Of a DNA stretch of 64,000 nt, positions 32,311-40,838 are shown one piece after another. The stretch is from Streptomyces chumphonensis (lineage in GTDB: Bacteria > Actinomycetota > Actinomycetes > Streptomycetales > Streptomycetaceae): the NCBI RefSeq assembly GCF_014779715.1, contig NZ_JACXYU010000017.1, positions 51,482 to 115,481 of the forward strand. Direction: 5' to 3'. A model generated the notes under the pieces. The model searched no databases. It was not told the DNA's origin and saw nothing but the letters and a program-made list of their open reading frames with translations. The position numbers and the translations under genes were made by a program. Every line of letters begins with the position of its first letter. The stretch's first letter is position 1.

Positions 32311-33357
32311 TCAGGGCAGGAAGGAGTTGTCGAACGCCTCCTCGGCCGGTACCGGTTCGGACAGCAGGTCGTGGGAGTGCATGAAGTCAGCCATGCGTTC
32401 CCATGCGGCCGGGTCGTTGCGGCCCGGTGAGCCGTCGTGGTTCTCCATGAGCGGAACGGTGGCCTCCAGCACCGCCAGGGCGTCCTTCCGCTTCTTCGGG
32501 TCCTCCAGGCCGGGCACGAACTCGGCGCTCAGTTCGACCGCCTTCTCCGGATGGTCGATCGTGTACTGGACGCCCTTGAGCGTCGCGGCGACGAGCGCCT
32601 TGAGGTCCTGCGGGCGGTCGCTCGTGACGTCCTCCGACGCGCCGAGGCCGGCGGCCACCAGCGGCAGGGATGCGTCCTCCCCGGCCGGCGCGATGGTGCG
32701 GACGTCGACGCCGGAACGGGCGAACTGCACGGCGTCGTTGTTGAGGTAGCCGGTCACCGCGTCCACCTTGCCGCCCGCGAGTGCGGCCTGCTGGGTGAAG
32801 CCGATGTGCTGCACCTTCACGTCGGACTCGGACAGCCCGGCGCTCTTGAGCACGGCCAGCAGACCGAAGTAGGTCTCGCCGAAGGGGCCGGGCGTGCCGA
32901 TGGTGCGGCCCTCCAGGTCGGCGGCCTCCTTCACCGGGGAGTCCTTCGGGACCATCACGGCCACCGGGTACTCGTGGTAAAGGGTGGCCACATCGACGAC
33001 GGAGACGCCCTTCGAACGAGCCTGGAGCATTTCGTCGCCGCCCGCGTACACCACGTCCTCCTCGCCCGCGCTGAGGGCACCGAACTGGGGCTCGCTGAAG
33101 CTGTGGTGCTTCAGCTTCACCTCCAGCCCGGCGTCCTCGTAGTAGCCGAGGGACTCGGCGACGTAGAACGGGGCGAACTGGATGTTGGGCACGTAGGTGA
33201 GCCCGACCGTCAAGGGGCCCTGCCCGCCCTTGTCGCCCGAGGTCCCGTCAGGGTCTCCGCAACCGGCGAGTGCGGCCGTGCCGAGGAGCGCGAGCGTGAG
33301 AAGGAGCGTGCGGGTGCGCCTGCGCGGGCGGTGCCGGTCGGCTGACGTCGTCCTCAT
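32311..33357 (-). CDS. ribY: riboflavin ABC transporter substrate-binding lipoprotein (RibY-like)
   Basis: Lipoprotein of 348 residues. The signal peptide ends in the lipobox LAGC (TAALAGCGDPD). The mature part is an NMT1/ThiY-type periplasmic-binding fold starting VGLTYVPNIQFAPFYVAESLGYYEDAG. This family also binds pyrimidine precursors, but an FMN riboswitch in the leader and a divergent NMT1-type permease make riboflavin the likely ligand (RibX/RibY system). ATG 33357 overlaps the stop of a short upstream ORF (ATGA), so translation may be coupled to it. A direct ribosome site is weak. Confidence 0.82.
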   Translation of the reverse strand: MRTTSADRHRPRRRTRTLLLTLALLGTAALAGCGDPDGTSGDKGGQGPLTVGLTYVPNIQFAPFYVAESLGYYEDAGLEVKLKHHSFSEPQFGALSAGEEDVVYAGGDEMLQARSKGVSVVDVATLYHEYPVAVMVPKDSPVKEAADLEGRTIGTPGPFGETYFGLLAVLKSAGLSESDVKVQHIGFTQQAALAGGKVDAVTGYLNNDAVQFARSGVDVRTIAPAGEDASLPLVAAGLGASEDVTSDRPQDLKALVAATLKGVQYTIDHPEKAVELSAEFVPGLEDPKKRKDALAVLEATVPLMENHDGSPGRNDPAAWERMADFMHSHDLLSEPVPAEEAFDNSFLP

Positions 33358-33410
33358 GCCTCGCCGTCCTCGCCGTGCCACGGAACCGAGTTGATCTGTG
33401 CCGTTGCCAT
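33354..33410 (-). CDS. 18-residue leader ORF coupled to ribY
   Basis: Short ORF encoding MATAQINSVPWHGEDGEA. It has a stronger ribosome site than ribY itself (GGCAGGAG, 5 nt before the ATG), and its stop overlaps the ribY start (ATGA). It lies about 240 nt downstream of the FMN riboswitch. It may be the element the riboswitch controls, with ribY translated by coupling. A 9-bp hairpin (33436-33460) stands just upstream. Confidence 0.6.
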   Translation of the reverse strand: MATAQINSVPWHGEDGEA

Positions 33411-33653
33411 GCACTCTCCTGCCGTCGGAATCGACCCGCATCGGGTGGGAGCCGATGCGGAGGTGCGAGAACGCGGCCACGTGACAGACCTGGTCCGGTC
33501 TGCCTCGGTGGACGGTGCACGACGCCGGGGGAGAGGACGGCGAAAGGGCCCGCTCCCCGCGCGTCGACACCGTTCCGGGGGAAGCGAGCAACGTTCCGCT
33601 CCGGGGCGTCGCCGAACTCGTCGGACCTCGCCGCCGGAGCGGTCCCTTGTCGC

Positions 33654-33780
33654 CGCGCACTGCCTACCATCCGGACTCTCACCGTCGGTCCTGGAGTTCC
33701 ACCAGGTCAACCGGCTGATGGAGTCAGCCGGGTCGCGGACTGTAACCGCCGGTTCGGAATTGCACCGACCCCGGAGCGCG
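33654..33780 (-). ncRNA. FMN riboswitch (RFN element)
   Basis: Minus-strand RNA matches the RFN element. The 5' part contains GGGGTCGGTGCAATTCC followed by AACCGGCGGTTACAGTCCGC, and the 3' part contains GGACCGACGGTGAGAGTCCGG and ATGGTAGGCAG. The closing stem is CGCGC / GCGCG at 33776-33780 and 33654-33658. It lies in the long leader of ribY. Downstream, 9-bp arms at 33596-33604 and 33634-33642 may belong to the switching region. No U-run terminator is seen, so control of translation is likely. Confidence 0.92.
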
Positions 33781-33980
33781 CGAACACTCTGAGCGCGAGT
33801 GTGGCACACGCCGACGTCGTGCCGAAGTGACCTGTGCCATAACCGACGGGAGGTCAGGAACACCGCGCCCAGGGGGTCCGCGCCCGTGTGGCAGGATCAC
33901 GCCGAAGTGCCGGGCGCCACCGGACCGGACCGGGTGGAGACGCCCGCCGAGCACGGTCGGGGACGAGGGGAGCAGGGGCG

Positions 33981-34772
33981 TTGACGAGGGGTGGGTCGGC
34001 GGGACGGGCGTCCCGGTCACGCGGGTTGCTGAGGCTGGCCCCGCCGCTGGTGCCGGGGCTGCTGATCCTGGCCCTGTGGGTGGCCCTGGTCCGCGGTGGC
34101 GCGGTGTCCCCGTTCTTCCTTCCGCTGCCCTCGGACATCGCCCGTGAGTTCCTGGCCGGCGTCACGCGCGGCACCCTGCTGGACGCCACGGCCACCACGC
34201 TCAGGGAGAGCCTCCTCGGCGTTCTGCTGGGCGCGTCCGTGGCCGTCCCGCTGGGGTACCTGATGGCGCGGAGCCGGCTGGCGGCCCGCGCCTTCCAGCC
34301 CTACGTCGCGGCGACGCAGGCCGTACCCGCCGTGGCGCTCGCGCCGTTGCTGGCGCTGTGGATGGGGTACGGGGTGTTTCCGGTCGTCGTGCTGTGCGCG
34401 CTGATGGTGTTCTTCCCGATCATGGTGAACACCATGCTGGGCATCCACGGCGTGGACCGCGAGGTGCTGGCCGCCGCGCGCGTGGACGGGGTCGGGGCGT
34501 GGCGGATGATGCGGCACATCGAGTTCCCCCTCGCGCTGCCGAGCGTCCTCGCGGGCATCCGGACCGGGGTGACGCTCTCGGCCACCGGCGCGGTCGTCGG
34601 CGAGTTCGTCATGGGCGGCGAGGGGCTCGGGCAGCTGCTCGCGGTCCAGCGCAGCGGCGCGGACACGGTCGGCATGTTCGCGACGCTGCTGATCCTGTCC
34701 GCCCTGGCGATCACGATGTACGGCCTCACCCGGCTGGTGGAGGTGTACGTGGCCGCGCGGCTGGAGGGGTGA
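33981..34772 (+). CDS. ribX: riboflavin ABC transporter permease (RibX-like)
   Basis: Membrane permease of 263 residues with about six helices and the BPD inner-membrane domain. The EAA loop is seen as AARVDGVGAWRMMRHIEFPLALPSVLAGIRTG (about residues 170-201). It is the NMT1/SsuC type. The start is TTG 33981 with GAGGGGAG 8 nt upstream; no better in-frame start is seen. It is divergent from ribY and so is not covered by the FMN riboswitch. No ATPase gene is adjacent; a shared ATPase elsewhere would be needed. Ligand assignment rests on the ribY leader. Confidence 0.78.
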   Translation: MTRGGSAGRASRSRGLLRLAPPLVPGLLILALWVALVRGGAVSPFFLPLPSDIAREFLAGVTRGTLLDATATTLRESLLGVLLGASVAVPLGYLMARSRLAARAFQPYVAATQAVPAVALAPLLALWMGYGVFPVVVLCALMVFFPIMVNTMLGIHGVDREVLAAARVDGVGAWRMMRHIEFPLALPSVLAGIRTGVTLSATGAVVGEFVMGGEGLGQLLAVQRSGADTVGMFATLLILSALAITMYGLTRLVEVYVAARLEG

Positions 34773-34850
34773 GCGCGGGTGCTCCTTCCGGGGCGGCTCG
34801 GCGGGCGCGGGGTCATCGGGGGTCGGCCGCCGCGGTGAGGGCCCCGCGCG

Positions 34851-36521
34851 TCACCAGGTGGCGCCCGGGTTGACCTGCATGCAGGCGCTCGCGTCCTCGC
34901 CGTTGAGGCCGTCCAGGTTCTCCGGCGGCTCGTCGCCCCCCGCCCCGCCGGGGTCGTCGGTTCCGTCGGTCCCCCCGTCGGCCGTCGCGGCGTCGGACGC
35001 GGACGGGTACGTCGACCCCGTCCGCCAGTCGGCCCCCACGGTCAGGGTGACGCCGGGGTCGCCCGACGACTGCCGCACGGCGTGGTCGGGCAGTCCGAGC
35101 GCCTTCGCCACGGCGAGGGCCTCGGTGCGCTGGACGTCCTGCGGGTAGCTGACGACGGTGTCCCACTGCGAGCGCGGCGTGCCCTCGGCCACGGCCCCGG
35201 TGAAGCCGGCCGTCTGGAGTGCCGCCGCGACGGTCCCGGCCCGTCCGCCCACCGGTGGCTGCCCCGCGGTGCCGGTCCCGTTCAGGACCCGGACGGTGAC
35301 GGTGGCCGGGTCCACCGGGGCGGCGGTGCCCGGTTCGGTGGAGGGCTCGGCGGCGGGCTTCCCCTCGTCCTCGCCGTCCAGGGCGATGTCGCGGCGGATC
35401 ATCGAGAAGACCCGTTCGGCGTCCCCCTCCTGCGGCAGGACGTAGCTGCCGCCGGGGGAGTACACCCAGGGCATCGTGGCGAGTGTGATGCGTCGGGCCG
35501 GGACCTCCTTCAGCTCCTCGGCCAGGCCGTACAGCTTGTCGACGGTGTCCAGGCCGTGGTCGACGGTGAGCGCGTCGGTGGCCTCCTCCGCCAGCCTGCG
35601 CAGCTTCCCGACGTCGGTGAGCTTGGTGCCCGCCTTCAACTGCCGGACCATCGAGGACATGTACAGGTGCTGCGCCTTCGCGCGGCCGATGTCGCTGCCG
35701 TCCTCGAAGCCGTGCCGGGTGCGCAGCCACTGGAGGGCCTGCTCGCCGCGTACGGTCGTCTCGCCCTTCTCCAGGCGCAGCCCCGAGCGACGGTCGTGGA
35801 CGTTCGCGTCGACGCACACCGGGACCCCGCCCACGGCGTCCGCGATGGACACCACCCCGGCGAAGTCCACCATCATGAAGTGGTCCACGGGGATGCCGGT
35901 CAGGTTCTCCCAGGTGGCGACCGTGCAGCCGGGGCCGCCGTTCTGAAGACTGGCGTTGATCTTGTCGACGCGCTGCCGGTACACGGCGCCGTCGTCCGGG
36001 TCGGTGCACCGGGGGATCTCCACCCGGGTGTCGCGCGGTATGGACAGCACCGACATGTTGCTGCGGTCGGCGGACAGGTGCACCAGCATCTGCACGTCGG
36101 CCAGCGGCGGTCGGCCCCGGTCGGCACGGGCCCCGCCGAGCCGGACGTTCTCGTCGGAGTTCCGGCTGTCGGAGCCGAGCAGCAGGATGTTCAGCGGCGT
36201 CTGGCCCGCGGCGTTCGGCTTGCTGCTGTCGAGCTTGTTCTCGCCCAGGTGCAGCGCCTCCTTGCGGAGGTTGTCGTTCAGCCCGTCGTACCAGAGGTAG
36301 CCCGCCCCGGCCGTGACGAGGACGAGCACCGACAGCACGCCCGCCGACCAGCGCAGGACGCGCCCGACGACGCCTCTGGGCCCGGCGTCACCGGGTGGAC
36401 CGCCGGAGCCGTCCCCGCCGTCGCCGGCCGGGCCGCGCTGCCGGGGCAGCGCGGACGCCCCCGCGCCGCCGGCTGCGGCCGGCCGCGTGCGCGGCGTGGC
36501 GTCGTTCTCGATCGGTGGCAC
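34851..36521 (-). CDS. LCP family cell-wall ligase with LytR_C domain
   Basis: LCP protein of 556 residues. A disordered N-terminus (1-50) precedes one helix (about 52-75). The LCP domain (about 105-300) shows NILLLGSDSRNSD, DVQMLVHLSADRSN, SIPRDTRVEIP and ALQWLRTRHG. A LytR_C domain (about 405-500) begins TVTVRVLNGTGTAG. The acidic, glycine-rich tail ends with a lone cysteine (SACMQVNPGATW). GTG 36521 has GGGGGAG upstream. It is downstream of another LCP gene (31-bp gap), so they may share a transcript. Confidence 0.88.
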   Translation of the reverse strand: MPPIENDATPRTRPAAAGGAGASALPRQRGPAGDGGDGSGGPPGDAGPRGVVGRVLRWSAGVLSVLVLVTAGAGYLWYDGLNDNLRKEALHLGENKLDSSKPNAAGQTPLNILLLGSDSRNSDENVRLGGARADRGRPPLADVQMLVHLSADRSNMSVLSIPRDTRVEIPRCTDPDDGAVYRQRVDKINASLQNGGPGCTVATWENLTGIPVDHFMMVDFAGVVSIADAVGGVPVCVDANVHDRRSGLRLEKGETTVRGEQALQWLRTRHGFEDGSDIGRAKAQHLYMSSMVRQLKAGTKLTDVGKLRRLAEEATDALTVDHGLDTVDKLYGLAEELKEVPARRITLATMPWVYSPGGSYVLPQEGDAERVFSMIRRDIALDGEDEGKPAAEPSTEPGTAAPVDPATVTVRVLNGTGTAGQPPVGGRAGTVAAALQTAGFTGAVAEGTPRSQWDTVVSYPQDVQRTEALAVAKALGLPDHAVRQSSGDPGVTLTVGADWRTGSTYPSASDAATADGGTDGTDDPGGAGGDEPPENLDGLNGEDASACMQVNPGATW

Positions 36522-36552
36522 CGGATCTCCCCCTCGTCGGTCCGGGCACAGC

Positions 36553-38316
36553 TCACTTCGCGCAGACGTCCTCGTCCGCGCCGTTGATCTTCTGCACGCC
36601 CTCCGGCGCCTTGTCGGGCGCCTCCAGCGGCGTGCCGGCCGCGACGTAGTCCGGGCCGAGGACCAGCCGCATCGGGACGCCCTCCCCGGCCGGCTCGGAC
36701 TGCTTCTTCAGGGCGGACTTCGGCAGGCCCATCATCTCGGCCAGCGTGGCGGCCTGCCCGGCCTGGTCGGAGCCGTAGGTCAGCGTCGTCGCCGGCTGCT
36801 CGGCGTCCGCGTTGCCCGCGTTCGTGGACAGCGGGACGGCCTGCTGGTTCTGCAACCACGTCACGGTCTGCTGCGCGGCGCCGATCGGTCCGCCGCCGTT
36901 GAGCACGTCCACCCGGACCTGCGCGGCGGGGACCTTCTCGACCGGCTCCCCCTTGGGCTTGTCGTCGTCCTTCTTCTTCGTCTCGGTCAGCGACTTGTCT
37001 TCCTTGATCATCCGGAAGAGCGGACGGGCCTTGGCCTCGTCGAGCACGACGGTCGCCTTGACCTTCTCGGCCGGGTTGTCGATCACCGGCACGGTGGTGA
37101 AGGTGATGTTCTCGGGGTTGACCCGGGACAGGTCGCGGGCCAGGTCGGCGAGCTTCTTCACCGAGCCGATGCCCTCGTCCACGGTGAGCGCGTTGGTGGC
37201 GGCGTCGGCGAGGTCGAGGACCTTGCCCGGGTCGGTCAGGGTGTCGCGCGACTTCATCTGCCGGAACATCGAGCCGAGGAACTGCTGCTGGAGCTCGATG
37301 CGGCTGAGGTCGCTGCCGAAGCCGACGCTGTTGCGGGTGCGGACGAAGGCCAGGGCCTGCTCGCCCGCCACCCGGTGGGTGCCCGCGCTCAGCTTGAGGT
37401 GCGACTTGGGGTCGTCGATGTCCTTGGCGACGCACACCTCGACGCCGCCGACCGCGGTGGACAGCTCCTTGACGGCGTTGAAGTCGGCCATCATGAAGTG
37501 GTTGATCTCCACGCCGGTCAGTTGCTGGACGGTCCGCCACGTGCAGCCCGGGTCGCGGCCGTGCTGGCCGAGGCTCTCGTTGAACCGGACGTTCGTCTCG
37601 CCCGGGATCGTCTTCTCGGTGCCGTCCGGCTGCTTGGTCGGGCAGTCCGGGATGTCGGTGAGCATGTCGCGGGGGATGCTCAGGGCCGTCGCGTTCGAGC
37701 GGTCCTCGGAGACGTGCAGCAGGAGTGTGGTGTCCGCGTGCCCGACGCTGTCCTCGTCGCCGTAGGAACCGTTGCCCTCACCGGCGCGGGAGTCGGTTCC
37801 CAGGATCAGGATGTTCACCGGGCCGTCGGTGGTGGCCGGGTTGTCGATGCCGACGTCCACCTTGTCGATGTTGTTGTTCCAGTCCTGGTAGATCAGGTAG
37901 GCCGTGGTGCAGCCGGAGAGCACCAGCAGCGCCGCGAGGCCGCCGCCCCAGCGCACCACCCGCTTCCTGGCGGACTTCTTGGGCCGGGGCTTGCGGCGGC
38001 TGCGCGGCCCGGCCTCGGCCGGCCCTCCGGGGGCGCGGCGCGAGCGCTGGCCCGGCACCCGCCGGTCGTCCTCGCCGGGGCCCGCGGGCCCGCCCGGCCT
38101 CGCCGCCGGGCTGCGCGTGGAGCGGTCGGAGGCCGGGGCGGACGCTGCTCCGGACCCCTCGGCGGAGCGGGGGGACGGCGGGGTCGCCGCCCGGCCCGCG
38201 TGGGGAGCGGCGTCGCCCGACGTCAGGCGCAGCTCGTAACTGTTCGTCCGGGGGTTGAACACCCACTGGTCCGCGGGGTCGATGTCCTCCGCGTGCCCAC
38301 GGCCTTGCGCGTCCAC
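36553..38316 (-). CDS. LCP family cell-wall ligase with LytR_C domain
   Basis: LCP protein of 587 residues. The cytoplasmic N-terminus of about 120 residues begins WVFNPRTNSYELRL and is then basic and proline-rich. One helix is at about 122-142 (its LSGC end resembles a lipobox but is too far from the N-terminus). The LCP domain (about 165-370) has NILILGTDSRAG, DTTLLLHVSEDRSN, SIPRDMLTDIP and ALAFVRTRNS. LytR_C (about 455-550) starts QVRVDVLNGGGPIG. A lysine-rich linker (TKKKDDDKPKG) joins them. GTG start 38316. Confidence 0.88.
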   Translation of the reverse strand: MDAQGRGHAEDIDPADQWVFNPRTNSYELRLTSGDAAPHAGRAATPPSPRSAEGSGAASAPASDRSTRSPAARPGGPAGPGEDDRRVPGQRSRRAPGGPAEAGPRSRRKPRPKKSARKRVVRWGGGLAALLVLSGCTTAYLIYQDWNNNIDKVDVGIDNPATTDGPVNILILGTDSRAGEGNGSYGDEDSVGHADTTLLLHVSEDRSNATALSIPRDMLTDIPDCPTKQPDGTEKTIPGETNVRFNESLGQHGRDPGCTWRTVQQLTGVEINHFMMADFNAVKELSTAVGGVEVCVAKDIDDPKSHLKLSAGTHRVAGEQALAFVRTRNSVGFGSDLSRIELQQQFLGSMFRQMKSRDTLTDPGKVLDLADAATNALTVDEGIGSVKKLADLARDLSRVNPENITFTTVPVIDNPAEKVKATVVLDEAKARPLFRMIKEDKSLTETKKKDDDKPKGEPVEKVPAAQVRVDVLNGGGPIGAAQQTVTWLQNQQAVPLSTNAGNADAEQPATTLTYGSDQAGQAATLAEMMGLPKSALKKQSEPAGEGVPMRLVLGPDYVAAGTPLEAPDKAPEGVQKINGADEDVCAK

Positions 38317-38504
38317 GTCGCGTGAGTCCTCCGTTGCCCGGGTCGCGCTTCTCCCCTCGGAGCGCTCCGGTGTCGGGCGGTCAGTTGAGCGCTCACACTA
38401 TCCGCCCAGTTCAGCGGCCAGCTATGCCGGTGGCGAAATGTGCGGGGGGTGAATCCGGCACCCCGGGGCAAAGACGGTCAAGGGGATCAGTGGGTTCCGT
38501 GGCG

Positions 38505-39740
38505 TCAGCCACAGCTGTCCTCCTCGGCGGTGGAGCCCTCGTACGTGGGGGACGGGGACGGCTCGCCGCGCACGTCCTCGCCCGTGCCGTCCTGGATCGG
38601 TTCGTCCGGTCGGGCCTCGGCCGGCTTCGGGTCGTTGGACACGTCGACCGGGCGGTCCTCGCGCAGCATGGCGAAGAGGCGGTCGGCGTCGGGCTGGACG
38701 AGTTCGTCGCGGTTGGGGTTCTGGCTGTAGGGCTGACGCGGGACGGTGAGGAAGGCGACCCCCTCCTCCGGCAGGTCCCGCACGCTGCGGACGAGGTCGT
38801 ACAGCTCGGTCAGCGAGTTCAGGCCCTCGTCGGCGGTGATCGAGGAGGTGGCCGAGTCCAGCACGGGGACCAGCTTCGCCGGGTTCATCAGGACGCCGTT
38901 GCTGCGCACCTCCTGGAACAGCGAGGCCAGGAACTCCTGCTGCCGGGTCATGCGCTGGGTGTCGCTGCCGTTGCCCAGCGCGTACCGGGCGCGCACGTAG
39001 CCGAGGGCGTCCTCCCCCTTGAGGGTCTGCCGCCCGGCCGGGAGGTCCAGCTTCGCGTCCCGGTCGACGACGGGCTCGGCCAGGCAGACCTCCACGCCGC
39101 CGACCGCGTTCACGATCTCCTTGAAGCCCTTGAAGTCGATGACCATGTGGTGGTCGACGCGGATGTCCGTCAGCTCCTCGACGGTGCGGATCGTGCAGGA
39201 GGCGCCGCCGAACTGGTAGGCCCAGTTGAACTGGGCGAACTGCTCCTCCTCGACCTCGCCCTGCCGGCTGACGCAGCCGGGGATCGTCACCATGAGGTCG
39301 CGCGGCAGGGAGACGGCCGTCGCGCTCTCCCGGTCGGCGGCCAGGTGGAGCAGGATCGCGGTGTCCGAGCGGGCCGTGCCGCTGTCCTCCCCGTACTTCC
39401 CGTTGCCGCCGCTGCGGCTGTCGGAGCCGATGATGAGGATGTTCTTCGCCTCGTGCGACTCCGGCTCCGGCCGCTCCTCCTCGTAGCGCTCCAGGATCTC
39501 GGCCGTGCCGGTGTCGGTGGTGATGTTGTTGTCGAACCGGAGGTAGAGCGAGGCGCCGACGCCGGTGGCGGCCAGGACGAGGATCGCGGCGCCGACGGCG
39601 GCCCAGCGCAGCCAGCGCCGGTCGGACCGCGCGCCGGAAGGCTCGGACGTCCCCTCCGCCCGCTCCCCGGCGGGGTCCGCTCCCCCCTTGGGGTCCGGCC
39701 CCGGGGTGCCTTCGGCATCGGCGTTGGTCACGGCGTCCAT
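38505..39740 (-). CDS. LCP family cell-wall ligase
   Basis: LCP protein of 411 residues without a LytR_C domain. One membrane helix is at about 44-66. The LCP domain (about 98-300) has NILIIGSDSRSGG, SDTAILLHLAADRES, SLPRDLMVTIPGC and ALGYVRARYALG. The C-terminus is acidic and ends DSCG. ATG 39740 is preceded by a GAGGG site at short spacing; an in-frame GTG at 39731 is possible. It is the first of three tandem LCP genes on the minus strand. Confidence 0.86.
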   Translation of the reverse strand: MDAVTNADAEGTPGPDPKGGADPAGERAEGTSEPSGARSDRRWLRWAAVGAAILVLAATGVGASLYLRFDNNITTDTGTAEILERYEEERPEPESHEAKNILIIGSDSRSGGNGKYGEDSGTARSDTAILLHLAADRESATAVSLPRDLMVTIPGCVSRQGEVEEEQFAQFNWAYQFGGASCTIRTVEELTDIRVDHHMVIDFKGFKEIVNAVGGVEVCLAEPVVDRDAKLDLPAGRQTLKGEDALGYVRARYALGNGSDTQRMTRQQEFLASLFQEVRSNGVLMNPAKLVPVLDSATSSITADEGLNSLTELYDLVRSVRDLPEEGVAFLTVPRQPYSQNPNRDELVQPDADRLFAMLREDRPVDVSNDPKPAEARPDEPIQDGTGEDVRGEPSPSPTYEGSTAEEDSCG

Positions 39741-39946
39741 CCCTCGCTTGTGGCGGCTTGCCCGTCCCGCACGTGTGTACGGAACCGGCTGCCCAAGCAG
39801 ACACCCGGCAACCCCGCGAGGTTGTACGCGTGGCCCCGGCCGTACGGGACGGTGCGTGGCGTCTGCCGCCTGGTCCGGGCGGTCGCGGACAGTTCCTCCA
39901 CCCATCGTGAAGCCCGGGCCGTGGCTTCGCGACCCGGGCTCGGCGG

Positions 39947-40717
39947 CTATGCCTCCGTGTGGGTGACCCGTTCGCTGACCTCGCGGGCGGCCAGGCCCGA
40001 CGCGTCCAGCCGGTCGAGGTGCCGGCACAGGACGACGGAGGCCCCGGCGGCCAGCGGGGCGAGCAGGCCGTGGGAGAGGCCGCGCCAGTCGTCGTAGCCC
40101 AGACCCGACAGCACGCGGGCCCCGGGCGCGAGCCCGAGGGCGCCGGCGTCCCTGCGGGCCCGCTCGACGACCTGTGCGCCCGTCAGCTCCTCCGCGTCCG
40201 CCCCGTTCCGCCCGCCGAGCGCGAGGGCGACGTCGTCGGGGCCGGGGGGCAGGTAGGGGGAGAAGTGGTCGCCCTGGCCGGGCACCTCGACGGCGTAGTC
40301 GGCGAAGCCCTCGGGCGGCTGCGGGAAGCGGGCGCCGAGCGGGCGCAGGCCCATCGCGATCCGGGGGCCGGTGCAGGCGCGCGCCGGCTCCAGGGCGTCC
40401 GGCCCGGCGACGACCACGTCCGCCGCCGCCGGGTCGCCCTGCGGGGCGGCGACGGCGCCGACCGAGGAGCAGGCCAGCACCCACACGGCCGTCTGCCAGT
40501 GGGCGGGCAGCAGGAGGGCGACCCGGTCGCCGGGCTCCACGGACAGCTCGTCCTGGAGGAGATTGGCCGTTTTGGCCACCCAATTGGCGAAGGTGGCCAC
40601 GGAGAGTTCGACGCGCTCACCGGTCGCGTCGTCGTAGAAGGTCACCAGGGGGCGGGCCGCGTCCCCGGCGAGCGCGGATCTCAGCAGGTCGGCGGGGGTT
40701 CGGTCGGTGGCGTTCAT
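39947..40717 (-). CDS. TIGR03089-family protein (AMP-binding-like N-domain)
   Basis: Cytoplasmic protein of 256 residues conserved in actinobacteria. It resembles the first part of acyl-CoA synthetases (TFYDDATGERVELSVATFANWVAKTANLL, then VEPGDRVALLLPAHW). It lacks the later ATP- and substrate-binding motifs, so it is unlikely to be an active ligase. Its role is unknown. It is often found next to LCP and amidase genes, as here. The ATG is at 40717. Confidence 0.78.
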   Translation of the reverse strand: MNATDRTPADLLRSALAGDAARPLVTFYDDATGERVELSVATFANWVAKTANLLQDELSVEPGDRVALLLPAHWQTAVWVLACSSVGAVAAPQGDPAAADVVVAGPDALEPARACTGPRIAMGLRPLGARFPQPPEGFADYAVEVPGQGDHFSPYLPPGPDDVALALGGRNGADAEELTGAQVVERARRDAGALGLAPGARVLSGLGYDDWRGLSHGLLAPLAAGASVVLCRHLDRLDASGLAAREVSERVTHTEA

Positions 40718-40838
40718 GCGCGCCAGGGTACGGCCCGCCCGTTCTGGCGTGTCGTCAGCGGGTCAGCCGTGCGGGGGATGTTGACGGCATATCAGGGCAA
40801 ACAGTCATCAAATGTCGAATAGACAGACGTAACAGGTT

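Noticed and set aside
33781..33980. Second FMN riboswitch on the plus strand before ribX
   Set aside because: No RFN blocks are present on the plus strand; the palindromic-looking pieces belong to the minus-strand element.
36553..38316. Lipoprotein call for the LCP protein because of LSGC
   Set aside because: The motif lies about 120 residues from the N-terminus at the end of a membrane helix, so it cannot be a lipoprotein signal.
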